Shown here: positions 16,366 to 24,291 of the stretch, piece after piece
How positions within the stretch are numbered: position 1 is the first letter of the stretch
How the letters are laid out: each line of letters opens with the position of its first letter
NCBI GenBank assembly: GCA_002457715.1
Contig: NTKN01000003.1
Location: 1-44,882 of the forward strand
Length of the DNA stretch: 44,882 bases
Direction of reading: 5' to 3'
Source: Cryomorphaceae bacterium MED-G14
GTDB taxonomy: Bacteria > Bacteroidota > Bacteroidia > Flavobacteriales > Flavobacteriaceae
Translations under genes and position numbers: made by a program
Notes under the pieces: generated by a model
The model's input: the letters and a program-made list of their open reading frames with translations, nothing else
The model's database searches: none
What the model was told of the DNA's origin: nothing

Positions 16366-17327
16366 ATCAGTTTTTTTCTTGAAATAACCTTTAGACACTT
16401 ATCAATAATATTTTCTGAGTTTAATTTATATTTATTCATAAGCTGCTCTGGTGTACCAGATTCACCAAAAGAATCATTTACACCAACAAACTCCATAGGG
16501 CACAATTTATTATTTTGAACTATTAATCTTGAAATTGATTCACCCAATCCTCCCAATATATTGTGTTCTTCGCAGGAAACTAAAGAATTGGTTTTATTTA
16601 TAGATTTTAAAATAATATCCTTATCTAATGGTTTTATAGTATGAATATTAATTACTTCTGCATTAATTCCTCGACTTAGTAAATCTTTAGCAGCAGAAAT
16701 AGATTCCCAAACTAAATGACCGGTAGCTACAATAGTAACATCACTTCCTTCGATCAATTTAATACCTTTACCAATCTCAAAATTTTGATTTTCGTCAGTA
16801 AAATTCGGGACTTTTGGTCTTCCAAATCTAAGATAAACAGGACCGTTATATTTTGAAATTTCAATTGTTGCAGCTTTAGTTTGATTATAATCACAAGTAT
16901 TTATTACAGTCATTCCTGGCAACATTTTCATTAAACCAATATCTTCGAGAATTTGATGAGTAGCTCCATCTTCACCAAGTGTGATACCAGCATGTGAGGC
17001 ACATATTTTAACATTCTTATTAGAATAGGCAATTGATTGTCTAATTTGGTCATAAACACGACCTGTTGAAAAATTTGCAAATGTTCCTGTAAAAGGGATT
17101 TTTTCTCCAATTGTCATACCAGCAGCTATTCCCATCATATTTGCTTCAGCAATACCAACCTGAATAAATCTTTCAGGAAATTCATTTTTAAATTCATTCA
17201 TTTTTAATGAACCAGTTAGATCAGCACATAAAGCTACAACATTAGGATTGGTTCTACCCAATTCTAAAAGAGCAACTCCAAATCCAGATCTTGTATCTTT
17301 ATTTCCTGTATTACTAAATTCATTCAT
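16362..17327 (-). CDS. Transketolase, C-terminal subunit
   Basis: The 321-residue protein contains the pyrimidine-binding and C-terminal domains of transketolase. Seen are SGFGVALLELGRTNP, the activating glutamate in VGIAEANMMGIAAGM (about 57-71), GEDGATHQ (about 117-124) and EEHNILGGLGESI (about 259-271). It works with the product of the adjacent upstream gene to interconvert sugars in the pentose phosphate pathway, using TPP at a shared active site. The one-base gap to the N-terminal subunit indicates co-expression. Splitting transketolase is seen in many bacteria and archaea, so this is not a broken gene. Confidence 0.93.
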   Translation of the reverse strand: MNEFSNTGNKDTRSGFGVALLELGRTNPNVVALCADLTGSLKMNEFKNEFPERFIQVGIAEANMMGIAAGMTIGEKIPFTGTFANFSTGRVYDQIRQSIAYSNKNVKICASHAGITLGEDGATHQILEDIGLMKMLPGMTVINTCDYNQTKAATIEISKYNGPVYLRFGRPKVPNFTDENQNFEIGKGIKLIEGSDVTIVATGHLVWESISAAKDLLSRGINAEVINIHTIKPLDKDIILKSINKTNSLVSCEEHNILGGLGESISRLIVQNNKLCPMEFVGVNDSFGESGTPEQLMNKYKLNSENIIDKCLKVISRKKLI

Positions 17328-17328
17328 A

Positions 17329-18165
17329 TCAATAATCTATTAATGTTTCTGGATTTTGATCCAATGCAATTCTTAATTCTTCATCATTTGGAGCAACACC
17401 GTGCCACTTATGAGTACCCATCATGTAATCAACGCCATTTCCCATTGTAGTATTCATAATTATTACAATAGGTTTGCCATTACCAGATTCGTTTTTTGCT
17501 TTTAAAATTATATCTTCAATTTCTTTAACATTATTGCCATTTTTTATTTCAAAAACAATCCATCCAAAGGATGAAAATTTGATCTTTAAATCACCTAAGT
17601 CTAAAACATCTTTTATGTCTCCATCAATTTGTTTTTGATTATAGTCGATTGTACAAATAATATTATCAATTTTATTTGCTGATGCAAACATGATTGCTTC
17701 CCAATTCTGACCTTCTTGAAGTTCACCATCACCGTGAAGAGTATAAACAATACTATCATCTTTATTTAATTTCTTTGTGATGGCAGCTCCAATAGCAACA
17801 GACATTCCTTGACCTAATGAACCACTTGCAATTCTAATTCCAGGAAGACCTTCATGAGTTGTAGGATGTCCTTGTAATCTTGAATTAATTTTTCTAAAAG
17901 TATTTAGTTCTTTTACAGGAAAGTAACCAGCTCTGGCTAAGGTGCTATAATAAACCGGAGAAATATGACCATTAGAAAGAAAAAATAAATCTTCGTTTTT
18001 TCCATTCATTTCAAATTTCTCATTTCTTTTCATTATTTTAAAAAACAAAACAACAAAAAATTCAGTACACCCAAGTGACCCACCAGGGTGACCAGATTTA
18101 ACATTATTAACCATTCTGAGAATATCTCTTCTAACTTGAATAACTAAATTTTCCAATTCATTCAT
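17329..18165 (-). CDS. Transketolase, N-terminal subunit
   Basis: The 278-residue protein is the TPP diphosphate-binding half of transketolase. It has KSGHPGGSLGCTE (about 23-35), HGDGELQEGQNWEAI (about 145-159, containing the GDG...N thiamine-diphosphate motif) and NGHISPVYYS (about 69-78). Its promoter element is probably the TATTTTTG at 18170-18177, just four bases before the ATG, making the transcript nearly leaderless. It is followed after one base by the C-terminal subunit gene. Confidence 0.93.
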   Translation of the reverse strand: MNELENLVIQVRRDILRMVNNVKSGHPGGSLGCTEFFVVLFFKIMKRNEKFEMNGKNEDLFFLSNGHISPVYYSTLARAGYFPVKELNTFRKINSRLQGHPTTHEGLPGIRIASGSLGQGMSVAIGAAITKKLNKDDSIVYTLHGDGELQEGQNWEAIMFASANKIDNIICTIDYNQKQIDGDIKDVLDLGDLKIKFSSFGWIVFEIKNGNNVKEIEDIILKAKNESGNGKPIVIIMNTTMGNGVDYMMGTHKWHGVAPNDEELRIALDQNPETLIDY

Positions 18166-18169
18166 CTAA

Positions 18170-18177
18170 CAAAAATA
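18170..18177 (-). promoter_or_regulatory. Candidate -7 element for the transketolase operon
   Basis: TATTTTTG on the minus strand matches TAnnTTTG and ends four bases upstream of the ATG at 18165. The nearest TTTG upstream lies 24 bases away, longer than the usual 19-20, so the -33 half is uncertain. Confidence 0.5.
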
Positions 18178-18249
18178 TAATCTTTTGACTCATATTATGT
18201 ACAAAATTAGCTAAACTTTCAATTCATTTATGTTTTTACTTGCAATCAG

Positions 18250-18282
18250 ATTGTAATTCAATTACTTATTGAAGTATATTTG
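18250..18282 (+). promoter_or_regulatory. Candidate promoter of tgt, 5 bases before the start codon
   Basis: TATATTTG (18275-18282) is a full -7 match; ATTG (18250-18253) with a 21-base spacer is a weak -33. The ATG at 18288 begins six bases after the element, close to the expected start point, so the mRNA may be leaderless. Confidence 0.5.
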
Positions 18283-18287
18283 AAAAA

Positions 18288-19418
18288 ATGAAATTTAGTA
18301 TTTTAAAACAAGATATTGATACTAAAGCACGGATTGGAAAAATATCAACGGATCATGGTGAATTTGAAACTCCAGTTTTTATGCCCGTCGCAACTTCAGC
18401 TGCTATAAAAGGAGTTCATAATAAAGACTTAAAAGAAAGTATTTCTCCAGATGTTATTTTGTCTAATACATATCACCTTTATTTAAGACCAGGAAAAGAA
18501 ATAATTGAAAATGCGGGAGGATTACACCAATTTATGAAATGGGATAGAAGTATCTTAACCGACAGTGGTGGATATCAAGTTTATTCTTTATCTAACAATA
18601 GAAAAATTAAAACTGATGGAGTTAAATTCAAATCACATATAGATGGATCATATCATTTTTTTACACCAGAAAATGCAATAGACATTCAAAGATCTATCGG
18701 AGCTGATATTATAATGGCATTTGATGAATGTACACCATTTCCATGTGAAAAAATATATGCAAAAAAATCAATGGAGCTAACCCATGGTTGGTTAGATAGA
18801 TGTGTAAAAAGATTTAACACAACAAAATCTAAGTACCATCATAATCAAGTCCTATTTCCAATCGTACAGGGCGGCATGTACAAAGACCTTAGAAAAATGT
18901 CAGCTGAACATATTTCGTCAATGGATTTTGATGGTAATGCTATTGGAGGACTGTCCGTTGGTGAGCCTCATGATATTATGTATGAAATATCAGAAATTGT
19001 ATGTGAAATATTACCTGAAATAAAACCCAGATATTTGATGGGTGTTGGTACCCCATTAAATATTATTGAAAATATTTCTTTAGGAATCGACATGTTTGAT
19101 TGTGTTATGCCAACCAGAAATGCAAGAAACGGAATGTTATTTACTTCTGAAGGTACCATAAACATTAAAAATAAAAAATGGGAAAATGATCACTCTGCGA
19201 TTGATTTAAATGGAAATACGTTTGTAGATAATTTGTATTCAAAAGCTTATTTAAGACATCTTTTTAGTATAAATGAAAATCTAGGAAAGCAAATCGCTAC
19301 AATTCATAACTTAGGTTTCTATAAATGGATAATTGAAACAACAAAAAATAAAATTCGTGAAGGGAAATTTTTATCTTGGAAAAAAAATATGACTAAAAAA
19401 TTGGATATTAGATTGTGA
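18288..19418 (+). CDS. tgt: tRNA-guanine transglycosylase (queuine/preQ1 insertion), lacking the zinc cysteines
   Basis: The 376-residue protein has the TGT barrel markers: TDSGGYQVYSL with Asp92, MAFDECTPFPC (143-153), PIVQGG (191-196), GGLSVGEP (220-227) and the nucleophile Asp271 in FDCVMPTRNARNG. It exchanges guanine 34 of certain tRNAs for preQ1 as part of queuosine synthesis. The zinc site of studied enzymes (C-x-C-x-x-C plus His) is not present: the equivalent segment, about 302-322, reads without any cysteine and keeps only the H in YLRHLF. Overlaps the LptF/G gene by one base (TGATG). Confidence 0.92.
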   Translation: MKFSILKQDIDTKARIGKISTDHGEFETPVFMPVATSAAIKGVHNKDLKESISPDVILSNTYHLYLRPGKEIIENAGGLHQFMKWDRSILTDSGGYQVYSLSNNRKIKTDGVKFKSHIDGSYHFFTPENAIDIQRSIGADIIMAFDECTPFPCEKIYAKKSMELTHGWLDRCVKRFNTTKSKYHHNQVLFPIVQGGMYKDLRKMSAEHISSMDFDGNAIGGLSVGEPHDIMYEISEIVCEILPEIKPRYLMGVGTPLNIIENISLGIDMFDCVMPTRNARNGMLFTSEGTINIKNKKWENDHSAIDLNGNTFVDNLYSKAYLRHLFSINENLGKQIATIHNLGFYKWIIETTKNKIREGKFLSWKKNMTKKLDIRL

Positions 19419-20494
19419 TGAAGATTTTAGATTTATATATAGTTAAAAAATTTTTTTCAACATTTTTAATGATGTTTTTGCTGTTCATTCCAATTGGAAT
19501 TTTGGTTGATATTTCTGAAAAGATTGATAAATTTAAAGAACATGATTTAACTCTTTATCAAGTCTTAGATTATTATTCAGATTTTGTTTGGTATTATGGT
19601 TATTCCTTAATTCCAATTTTTGTTTTCCTTTCAGTTATTTGGTTTACATCAAAGCTTTCTAATAATTCTGAGATTGTTGCAATATTAAGTTCGGGAGTTT
19701 CATATAATCGTTATTTAAAGCCATTTATTGTATGCGGTATAACTGTATCATTTATAACATTTATTTCTGGGATGTTTATTGTTCCAAAAAAGAATAAAAG
19801 TTTTAATGAATTTCAATATAAATATTTGTCAAAAAACAAAAAAGATAGAAATGTTTCAAAGCTTTATAAACAAATTAATGAAAATGATTTTATTTATGTT
19901 AGTTCTTATAATCCAACTAGGAATCAAGCATATAATTTTTCATATGAAGTTTTTGAAAAAAATAAATTAAAACAAAAAATATTTTCAAGAAATATTCGTT
20001 GGATTGAAGAAGATAGCATATATAGATTAACAGATTATTTTAGTAGAAAATATAAAGATGAAAATGAAATTATTGAAACAAAAACTATTTTTGATACAAT
20101 TTTTAATTTTTCTATTAGTGACCTTTCGCCTGTCACATACCAAGCTAAAACATTAAATATGTTTGAGTTAAATGACTTTATTAAGGAAGAAAAAGCTAGT
20201 GGTTCTCCAATTCTTTCCAGTCATTTGCTAGAACGAAACAAAAGATATACTCTTCCTATCACAATTTTGATTTTAACTCTCTTAGCAGTTACGGTCACTT
20301 CAAATAAAAAAAGAGGTGGTATTGGAGTTAACTTAGCTTTTGGAATAGTCCTGGCTTTTGTTTTTGTTTTTTTTGATAAACTTTTCTCTGTTTTAGTTTC
20401 AAAATCTGATTGGAATCCAAATATCGGAGCTTGGCTACCAAATTTTGTGTTTTTAATAATTACATTTTACATACTTAAACTTGTAAAAAAATGA
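19418..20494 (+). CDS. LptF/LptG family permease
   Basis: With ATG 19418 the protein has 358 residues; a GTG immediately before it is a less likely start. It has three hydrophobic helices at the N-terminus (LYIVKKFFSTFLMMFLLFIP, FVWYYGYSLIPIFVFLSVIWF, then FIVCGITVSFITFISGMFIV), a long hydrophilic periplasmic region and three helices at the C-terminus (ITILILTLLAVTV, AFGIVLAFVFVFF and NFVFLIITFYIL). This is the YjgP/YjgQ layout. LptF and LptG are the membrane subunits of the lipopolysaccharide exporter LptB2FG. I cannot say which of the two this is. The start is coupled to tgt. Confidence 0.88.
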   Translation: MKILDLYIVKKFFSTFLMMFLLFIPIGILVDISEKIDKFKEHDLTLYQVLDYYSDFVWYYGYSLIPIFVFLSVIWFTSKLSNNSEIVAILSSGVSYNRYLKPFIVCGITVSFITFISGMFIVPKKNKSFNEFQYKYLSKNKKDRNVSKLYKQINENDFIYVSSYNPTRNQAYNFSYEVFEKNKLKQKIFSRNIRWIEEDSIYRLTDYFSRKYKDENEIIETKTIFDTIFNFSISDLSPVTYQAKTLNMFELNDFIKEEKASGSPILSSHLLERNKRYTLPITILILTLLAVTVTSNKKRGGIGVNLAFGIVLAFVFVFFDKLFSVLVSKSDWNPNIGAWLPNFVFLIITFYILKLVKK

Positions 20495-20516
20495 TTTTTA
20501 ACTATATAATTTCGAT

Positions 20517-20524
20517 TATATTTG
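20517..20524 (+). promoter_or_regulatory. Candidate -7 element for accA
   Basis: TATATTTG ends ten bases before the accA ATG at 20535. No TTTG lies at the standard -33 distance, so strength is uncertain. Confidence 0.4.
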
Positions 20525-20534
20525 AAAAATATTT

Positions 20535-21494
20535 ATGGAGTATTTAGATTTTGAATTACCTCTAAAAGAGCTTGAAGATCAATTAGAAAAGTGTAATATC
20601 ATAGGAGATGAAAGTAAAGTGGACGTAAGAGATACATGCAAGAAATTAAAATTAAAAATTGAAAAAACTAAAAAAAAAATATATTCAAACATAACTCCTT
20701 GGCAGAGAGTACAGTTATCTAGACATCCTTCAAGACCTTATACTTTAGACTATATAAATGCCTTGACTGATGGAAATTTTTTAGAACTACATGGAGATAG
20801 AAACATTTCGGATGATAAAGCTATGATTGGCGGTTTAGGAAAAATCGATAATCAATCTTTCATGTTTATTGGTCAACAAAAAGGATATAACATAAAGACC
20901 AGACAGTACAGAAATTTTGGAATGGCAAGTCCTGAGGGTTATAGAAAAGCGTTACGTCTGATGAAACTGGCAGAAAAATTTTCAATTCCTATAGTTACCA
21001 TGATAGACACACCAGGCGCTTATCCTGGTATTGAGGCTGAAGAAAAGGGTCAAGCAGAAGCAATTGCTAGAAATCTTTTTGAAATGTTTAATTTAAAAAC
21101 TCAGATAATTTGTTTAGTAATAGGTGAGGGTGCCTCTGGTGGAGCATTAGGAATTGGAATTGGAGATAAAATCATGATGTTAGAAAACACTTGGTATTCT
21201 GTTATTTCACCAGAATCTTGTTCTTCAATTTTGTGGAGAAGTTGGGATTATAAGGAAAGGGCAGCTGAAGTTTTAAAACTAACCCCAGAAGACATGAAAA
21301 AAAATAAATTAATTGATAAAATAATTAAAGAACCTTTGGGTGGAGCTCATAAAAATAGAAATAAAGTTTTCAACACAGTAAAAAAAGAAATTTTAGTTTC
21401 ATTTGATGATCTAAAAAAGTTTTCAACTACAAAACTTTTGGAGGAAAGGTCAAATAGATTTACATCAATGGGTGTTTTTAATGAGTTAAGCTAG
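20535..21494 (+). CDS. accA: Acetyl-CoA carboxylase, carboxyltransferase subunit alpha
   Basis: This 319-residue protein fits AccA in length and motifs: [13 protein letters not shown] at the N-terminal helix, [19 protein letters not shown] (about 57-75), [20 protein letters not shown] (about 156-175), [16 protein letters not shown] and [20 protein letters not shown]. It forms, with AccD, the carboxyltransferase that makes malonyl-CoA for fatty-acid synthesis. AccD is not in the window. A 98-base AT-rich spacer separates it from dnaB. Confidence 0.96.
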   Translation: MEYLDFELPLKELEDQLEKCNIIGDESKVDVRDTCKKLKLKIEKTKKKIYSNITPWQRVQLSRHPSRPYTLDYINALTDGNFLELHGDRNISDDKAMIGGLGKIDNQSFMFIGQQKGYNIKTRQYRNFGMASPEGYRKALRLMKLAEKFSIPIVTMIDTPGAYPGIEAEEKGQAEAIARNLFEMFNLKTQIICLVIGEGASGGALGIGIGDKIMMLENTWYSVISPESCSSILWRSWDYKERAAEVLKLTPEDMKKNKLIDKIIKEPLGGAHKNRNKVFNTVKKEILVSFDDLKKFSTTKLLEERSNRFTSMGVFNELS

Positions 21495-21549
21495 TACTAT
21501 CAACATTATCCTCACAGTTATTAACATATTTATGTTCGCTTAAAATGGT

Positions 21550-21569
21550 ATTAATTAGCACTAATTAAT
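21550..21569. repeat. Perfect 9-bp inverted repeat upstream of dnaB
   Basis: ATTAATTAG and CTAATTAAT flank a two-base CA spacer, forming a 20-base near-palindrome. It ends 24 bases before the dnaB GTG, where a -33 region would lie. It could be an operator or a chance palindrome in AT-rich DNA. Confidence 0.35.
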
Positions 21570-21592
21570 TAATCATTTTTTAAGTTTAGAAT

Positions 21593-23110
21593 GTGAAAAG
21601 TATTAGAAACGTAAGTTCAGCATCAAGTTCAAATCCTGGTTCTGTTTATTCAATTCAAAAGGGCAAAATCCCTCCTCAAGCTGTTGATTTGGAAGAGGTT
21701 GTTTTAGGTGCTATGATGATTGATAAAAAAGGTGTAGATGAGGTTATTGATATTTTACATCCTGATGTATTTTATAAAGAAAGTCATAAGATTATTTACT
21801 CTGCTATTATTAATCTATTTGAACAACAAGAACCTATTGATATTAAAACTGTTTCTCATCAATTGAAAAAAGAAGCTAAATTAAATTTTATTGGTGGAGA
21901 TATATATTTAGTTGAACTTACTCAAAAAGTTTCATCCTCTGCTCACATTGAGTTTCATTCTCGAATTATACTTCAAAAGTATATTCAAAGAAAACTTATT
22001 GAAATATCCAGTGAAATAATTGAAAGTTCATATGATGAAACAACTGATGTCTTTGATTTATTAGATAATGCAGAATCAAAAATTTATGATATTTCTCAAG
22101 GCAATCTTAAGAAAAATTCACAAACAGCAGAAAATCTTGTAATTGCTGCAAAGAAAAAAATTGAAGAGATTTCTAAAAAAGAGGGGCTCAGTGGGATACC
22201 ATCAGGATTTAATGAAATTGATAAGTTAACCTCAGGATGGCAACAAAGTGATCTAATAATTATTGCTGCTAGACCTGGTATGGGTAAGACGGCTTTTACC
22301 CTTTCTATGGCTCGTAATATTTCTGTTGAAAACAATATTCCAGTTGCATTTTTCTCATTAGAAATGTCTGCTCTTCAATTAATTACTAGATTAATTTCAT
22401 CAGAAACTGGCTTGAATTCAGAAAAATTGAGAACTGGAAAACTAGAAAAATTTGAATGGGAACAGTTAAATGTAAAAGTCTCAAATCTTGAAAATGCACC
22501 TTTATATATTGATGACACTCCGTCATTATCTATTTTTGAACTTAGAGCTAAAGCTAGAAGATTATCTTCTCAGTATGGTATTAAATTAATTGTTTTAGAT
22601 TATTTACAATTAATGACAATTGGATCTTCTCAAAAATCTGGAAACAGAGAGCAAGAGATTTCGACTATTTCTAGAAATTTAAAAGCACTTGCAAAAGAAC
22701 TAGACATACCAATTATAGCTCTGTCACAATTATCACGTGCTGTTGAATTAAGAGGAGGAACTAAAAGACCAATTCTTTCAGATTTGAGAGAATCTGGTGC
22801 TATTGAGCAAGATGCTGATATAGTTTCATTTTTATATAGACCGGAATACTATAAGATTGATGAATGGGATGATGAGGATAGAACTCCTGCACTTGGACAA
22901 GCAGAATTTATTGTATCTAAACATAGAAATGGTGGATTAAATTCAATAAAGCTGAAGTTTATAAGTTCACTTGGAAAGTTTGAAAACTTAAATGCATTTG
23001 ATAATCCTTTTGAATATCAATCTAAATTGAACGAAGAAACTAAGATTAATCCTGATCAAGCTTTTGAAAGTGGAAGTTATAGATCAGAAGAAGAAGAGGA
23101 TCCTTTCTAA
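21593..23110 (+). CDS. dnaB: Replicative DNA helicase DnaB
   Basis: The 505-residue hexameric helicase starts with GTG 21593; an ATG two bases earlier is out of frame. The N-terminal domain begins at GKIPPQAVDLEEVVLGAMM. The RecA-like domain carries Walker A ARPGMGKTAFTLSMARN (about 224-240), Walker B KLIVLDYLQLM (about 335-345), and LSQLSRAVELRGGTKRPILSDLRESGAIEQDAD (long motif, about 377-409). It unwinds DNA ahead of the replisome. There is no intein. It ends one base from the convergent rplT stop. Confidence 0.96.
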   Translation: MKSIRNVSSASSSNPGSVYSIQKGKIPPQAVDLEEVVLGAMMIDKKGVDEVIDILHPDVFYKESHKIIYSAIINLFEQQEPIDIKTVSHQLKKEAKLNFIGGDIYLVELTQKVSSSAHIEFHSRIILQKYIQRKLIEISSEIIESSYDETTDVFDLLDNAESKIYDISQGNLKKNSQTAENLVIAAKKKIEEISKKEGLSGIPSGFNEIDKLTSGWQQSDLIIIAARPGMGKTAFTLSMARNISVENNIPVAFFSLEMSALQLITRLISSETGLNSEKLRTGKLEKFEWEQLNVKVSNLENAPLYIDDTPSLSIFELRAKARRLSSQYGIKLIVLDYLQLMTIGSSQKSGNREQEISTISRNLKALAKELDIPIIALSQLSRAVELRGGTKRPILSDLRESGAIEQDADIVSFLYRPEYYKIDEWDDEDRTPALGQAEFIVSKHRNGGLNSIKLKFISSLGKFENLNAFDNPFEYQSKLNEETKINPDQAFESGSYRSEEEEDPF

Positions 23111-23111
23111 T

Positions 23112-23456
23112 CTATTTAACTTTATTTATAATTTCCTCAAATTTTTTTCGGTCGTTCATAGCTATATCTGCTAAAACTTTTCTATTAATCAAGATGTTAT
23201 TTGATTTGAGTTTATACATTAATTCAGAATAAGATAGACCATGCTCTCTGGCAGCAGCATTTATTCTTGTTATCCATAATGATCTAAAAACTCTCTTTTT
23301 AGTTTTTCTGTCTCTGTATGCGTAAGAAAGTGCTTTTTCTACGGCATTTTTTGCTACTGTATAAACATTTTTTCTTCTACCAAAGTAGCCTTTAGCTTTT
23401 TTTAAAATTTTTTTTCTTTTTTGTCTTGATGCAACTGTATTTACTGATCTTGGCAT
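23112..23456 (-). CDS. rplT: 50S ribosomal protein L20
   Basis: The 114-residue basic protein begins [30 protein letters not shown] and continues [28 protein letters not shown], the conserved L20 pattern. It binds 23S rRNA and helps large-subunit assembly. It is the final gene of the lgt-thrS-infC-rpmI-rplT cluster; 61 bases separate it from rpmI. L20 represses this operon in other bacteria, but I see no recognisable L20-binding structure that I could claim here. Confidence 0.97.
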   Translation of the reverse strand: MPRSVNTVASRQKRKKILKKAKGYFGRRKNVYTVAKNAVEKALSYAYRDRKTKKRVFRSLWITRINAAAREHGLSYSELMYKLKSNNILINRKVLADIAMNDRKKFEEIINKVK

Positions 23457-23517
23457 TATATATAATTTTTGGCTGAGGTGTTATTAAAACTTTAAAACCT
23501 TTTACCTGTTTTACAAA

Positions 23518-23715
23518 TTATTTTAATCTTAACTGTTTTTTAATATTTGATAAATCATTGTCATGAACTAAACCATCATGCGTAAGCTTTAATTTTCTTT
23601 TCTTTGATTTTTTTGTAAGGATGTGGTTTTTGAAAGCATGCTTTCTTTTGATTTTTCCTGAGCCAGTTACTTTGAACCTTTTTTTAGCACTGGACTTAGT
23701 CTTTAATTTACTCAT
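23518..23715 (-). CDS. rpmI: 50S ribosomal protein L35
   Basis: The 65-residue very basic protein [20 protein letters not shown] followed by [17 protein letters not shown] is the conserved L35 pattern at its usual length. It lies ten bases after infC and before rplT, the order found in most bacteria. Confidence 0.96.
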   Translation of the reverse strand: MSKLKTKSSAKKRFKVTGSGKIKRKHAFKNHILTKKSKKRKLKLTHDGLVHDNDLSNIKKQLRLK

Positions 23716-23725
23716 TTCCTACTTT

Positions 23726-24280
23726 TTAATTTTTTTTTGGGTTCACAAACATAATCATTTTTTTTCCTTCTAGCGTTGGTAATTGCTCAACTTTTCCATA
23801 TTCTTCTAGTTCTTGTGCTAATTTCAAAAGTAATATTTGACCTTGTTCTTTGAAAATAATAGATCTTCCTTTAAAAAAAACAAAAGCTTTTAATTTTGCT
23901 CCATCTTGTAAAAATTTAATGGCATGCTTTTTTTTGAATTCATAATCATGTTGATCGGTTTGAGGACCAAATCTAATTTCCTTTACAATAACTTTTTGAG
24001 TCTTTGCTTTTAAAAATTTTTCTCTCTTTTTTTGATCATATAAAAACTTTTTATAGTCTAAAGCTTTACACACAGGTGGTGTAGCTTTTGGAGAAATTTC
24101 AACTAAGTCAGTTTCAAGAGATTTAGCTATATTTAGTGCATCTATTTTAGAGTAAACACCAACTTCTACATTATCTCCTACCAGCCTTACCTCACTTGCA
24201 ACAATTTCCTCATTAATTTTATGAGGATTTTTTTTAATAACTCTTCCAGGCCTTTTGCCTCTTTTTCTTCTTAGTGCTAT
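23726..24280 (-). CDS. infC: Translation initiation factor IF-3, non-AUG start
   Basis: IF-3 binds the 30S subunit and enforces initiator-tRNA and start-codon fidelity. The C-terminal half is clear ([18 protein letters not shown], then [20 protein letters not shown] and [10 protein letters not shown]). Translating upstream, the frame remains open through the typical N-domain ([20 protein letters not shown], then [23 protein letters not shown]) to a stop at 24296-24298. There is no ATG or TTG in it, and the only GTG (24073) is internal, in PPVCK. Candidate starts are ATA 24280 (giving xALRRKRG, 184 residues) and ATT 24289 (three residues longer, two bases after the thrS stop). I annotated ATA by similarity to the usual MA-RRR beginning; ATT is equally possible. 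A non-AUG start is the known autoregulatory feature of infC. Confidence 0.9.
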   Translation of the reverse strand: MALRRKRGKRPGRVIKKNPHKINEEIVASEVRLVGDNVEVGVYSKIDALNIAKSLETDLVEISPKATPPVCKALDYKKFLYDQKKREKFLKAKTQKVIVKEIRFGPQTDQHDYEFKKKHAIKFLQDGAKLKAFVFFKGRSIIFKEQGQILLLKLAQELEEYGKVEQLPTLEGKKMIMFVNPKKN

Positions 24281-24291
24281 AACTTTAATTT

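Noticed and set aside
16362-18165. Split transketolase as a frameshifted pseudogene
   Set aside because: Both halves have complete domain boundaries, own start codons and a one-base gap. Two-gene transketolases are common, so this is a normal arrangement.
18178-18274. preQ1 riboswitch upstream of tgt
   Set aside because: Tgt uses preQ1, so I looked for the preQ1-I hairpin and A-rich tail. I saw no matching pattern, and the likely transcript begins next to the ATG, leaving no leader.
21510-21530. Possible DnaA boxes (TTATCCTCA and TTATTAACA) upstream of dnaB, suggesting an origin
   Set aside because: Only one near-match (8 of 9) and one weak match occur in 98 bases, with no clear AT-rich unwinding repeats or cluster. 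Not enough to call oriC.
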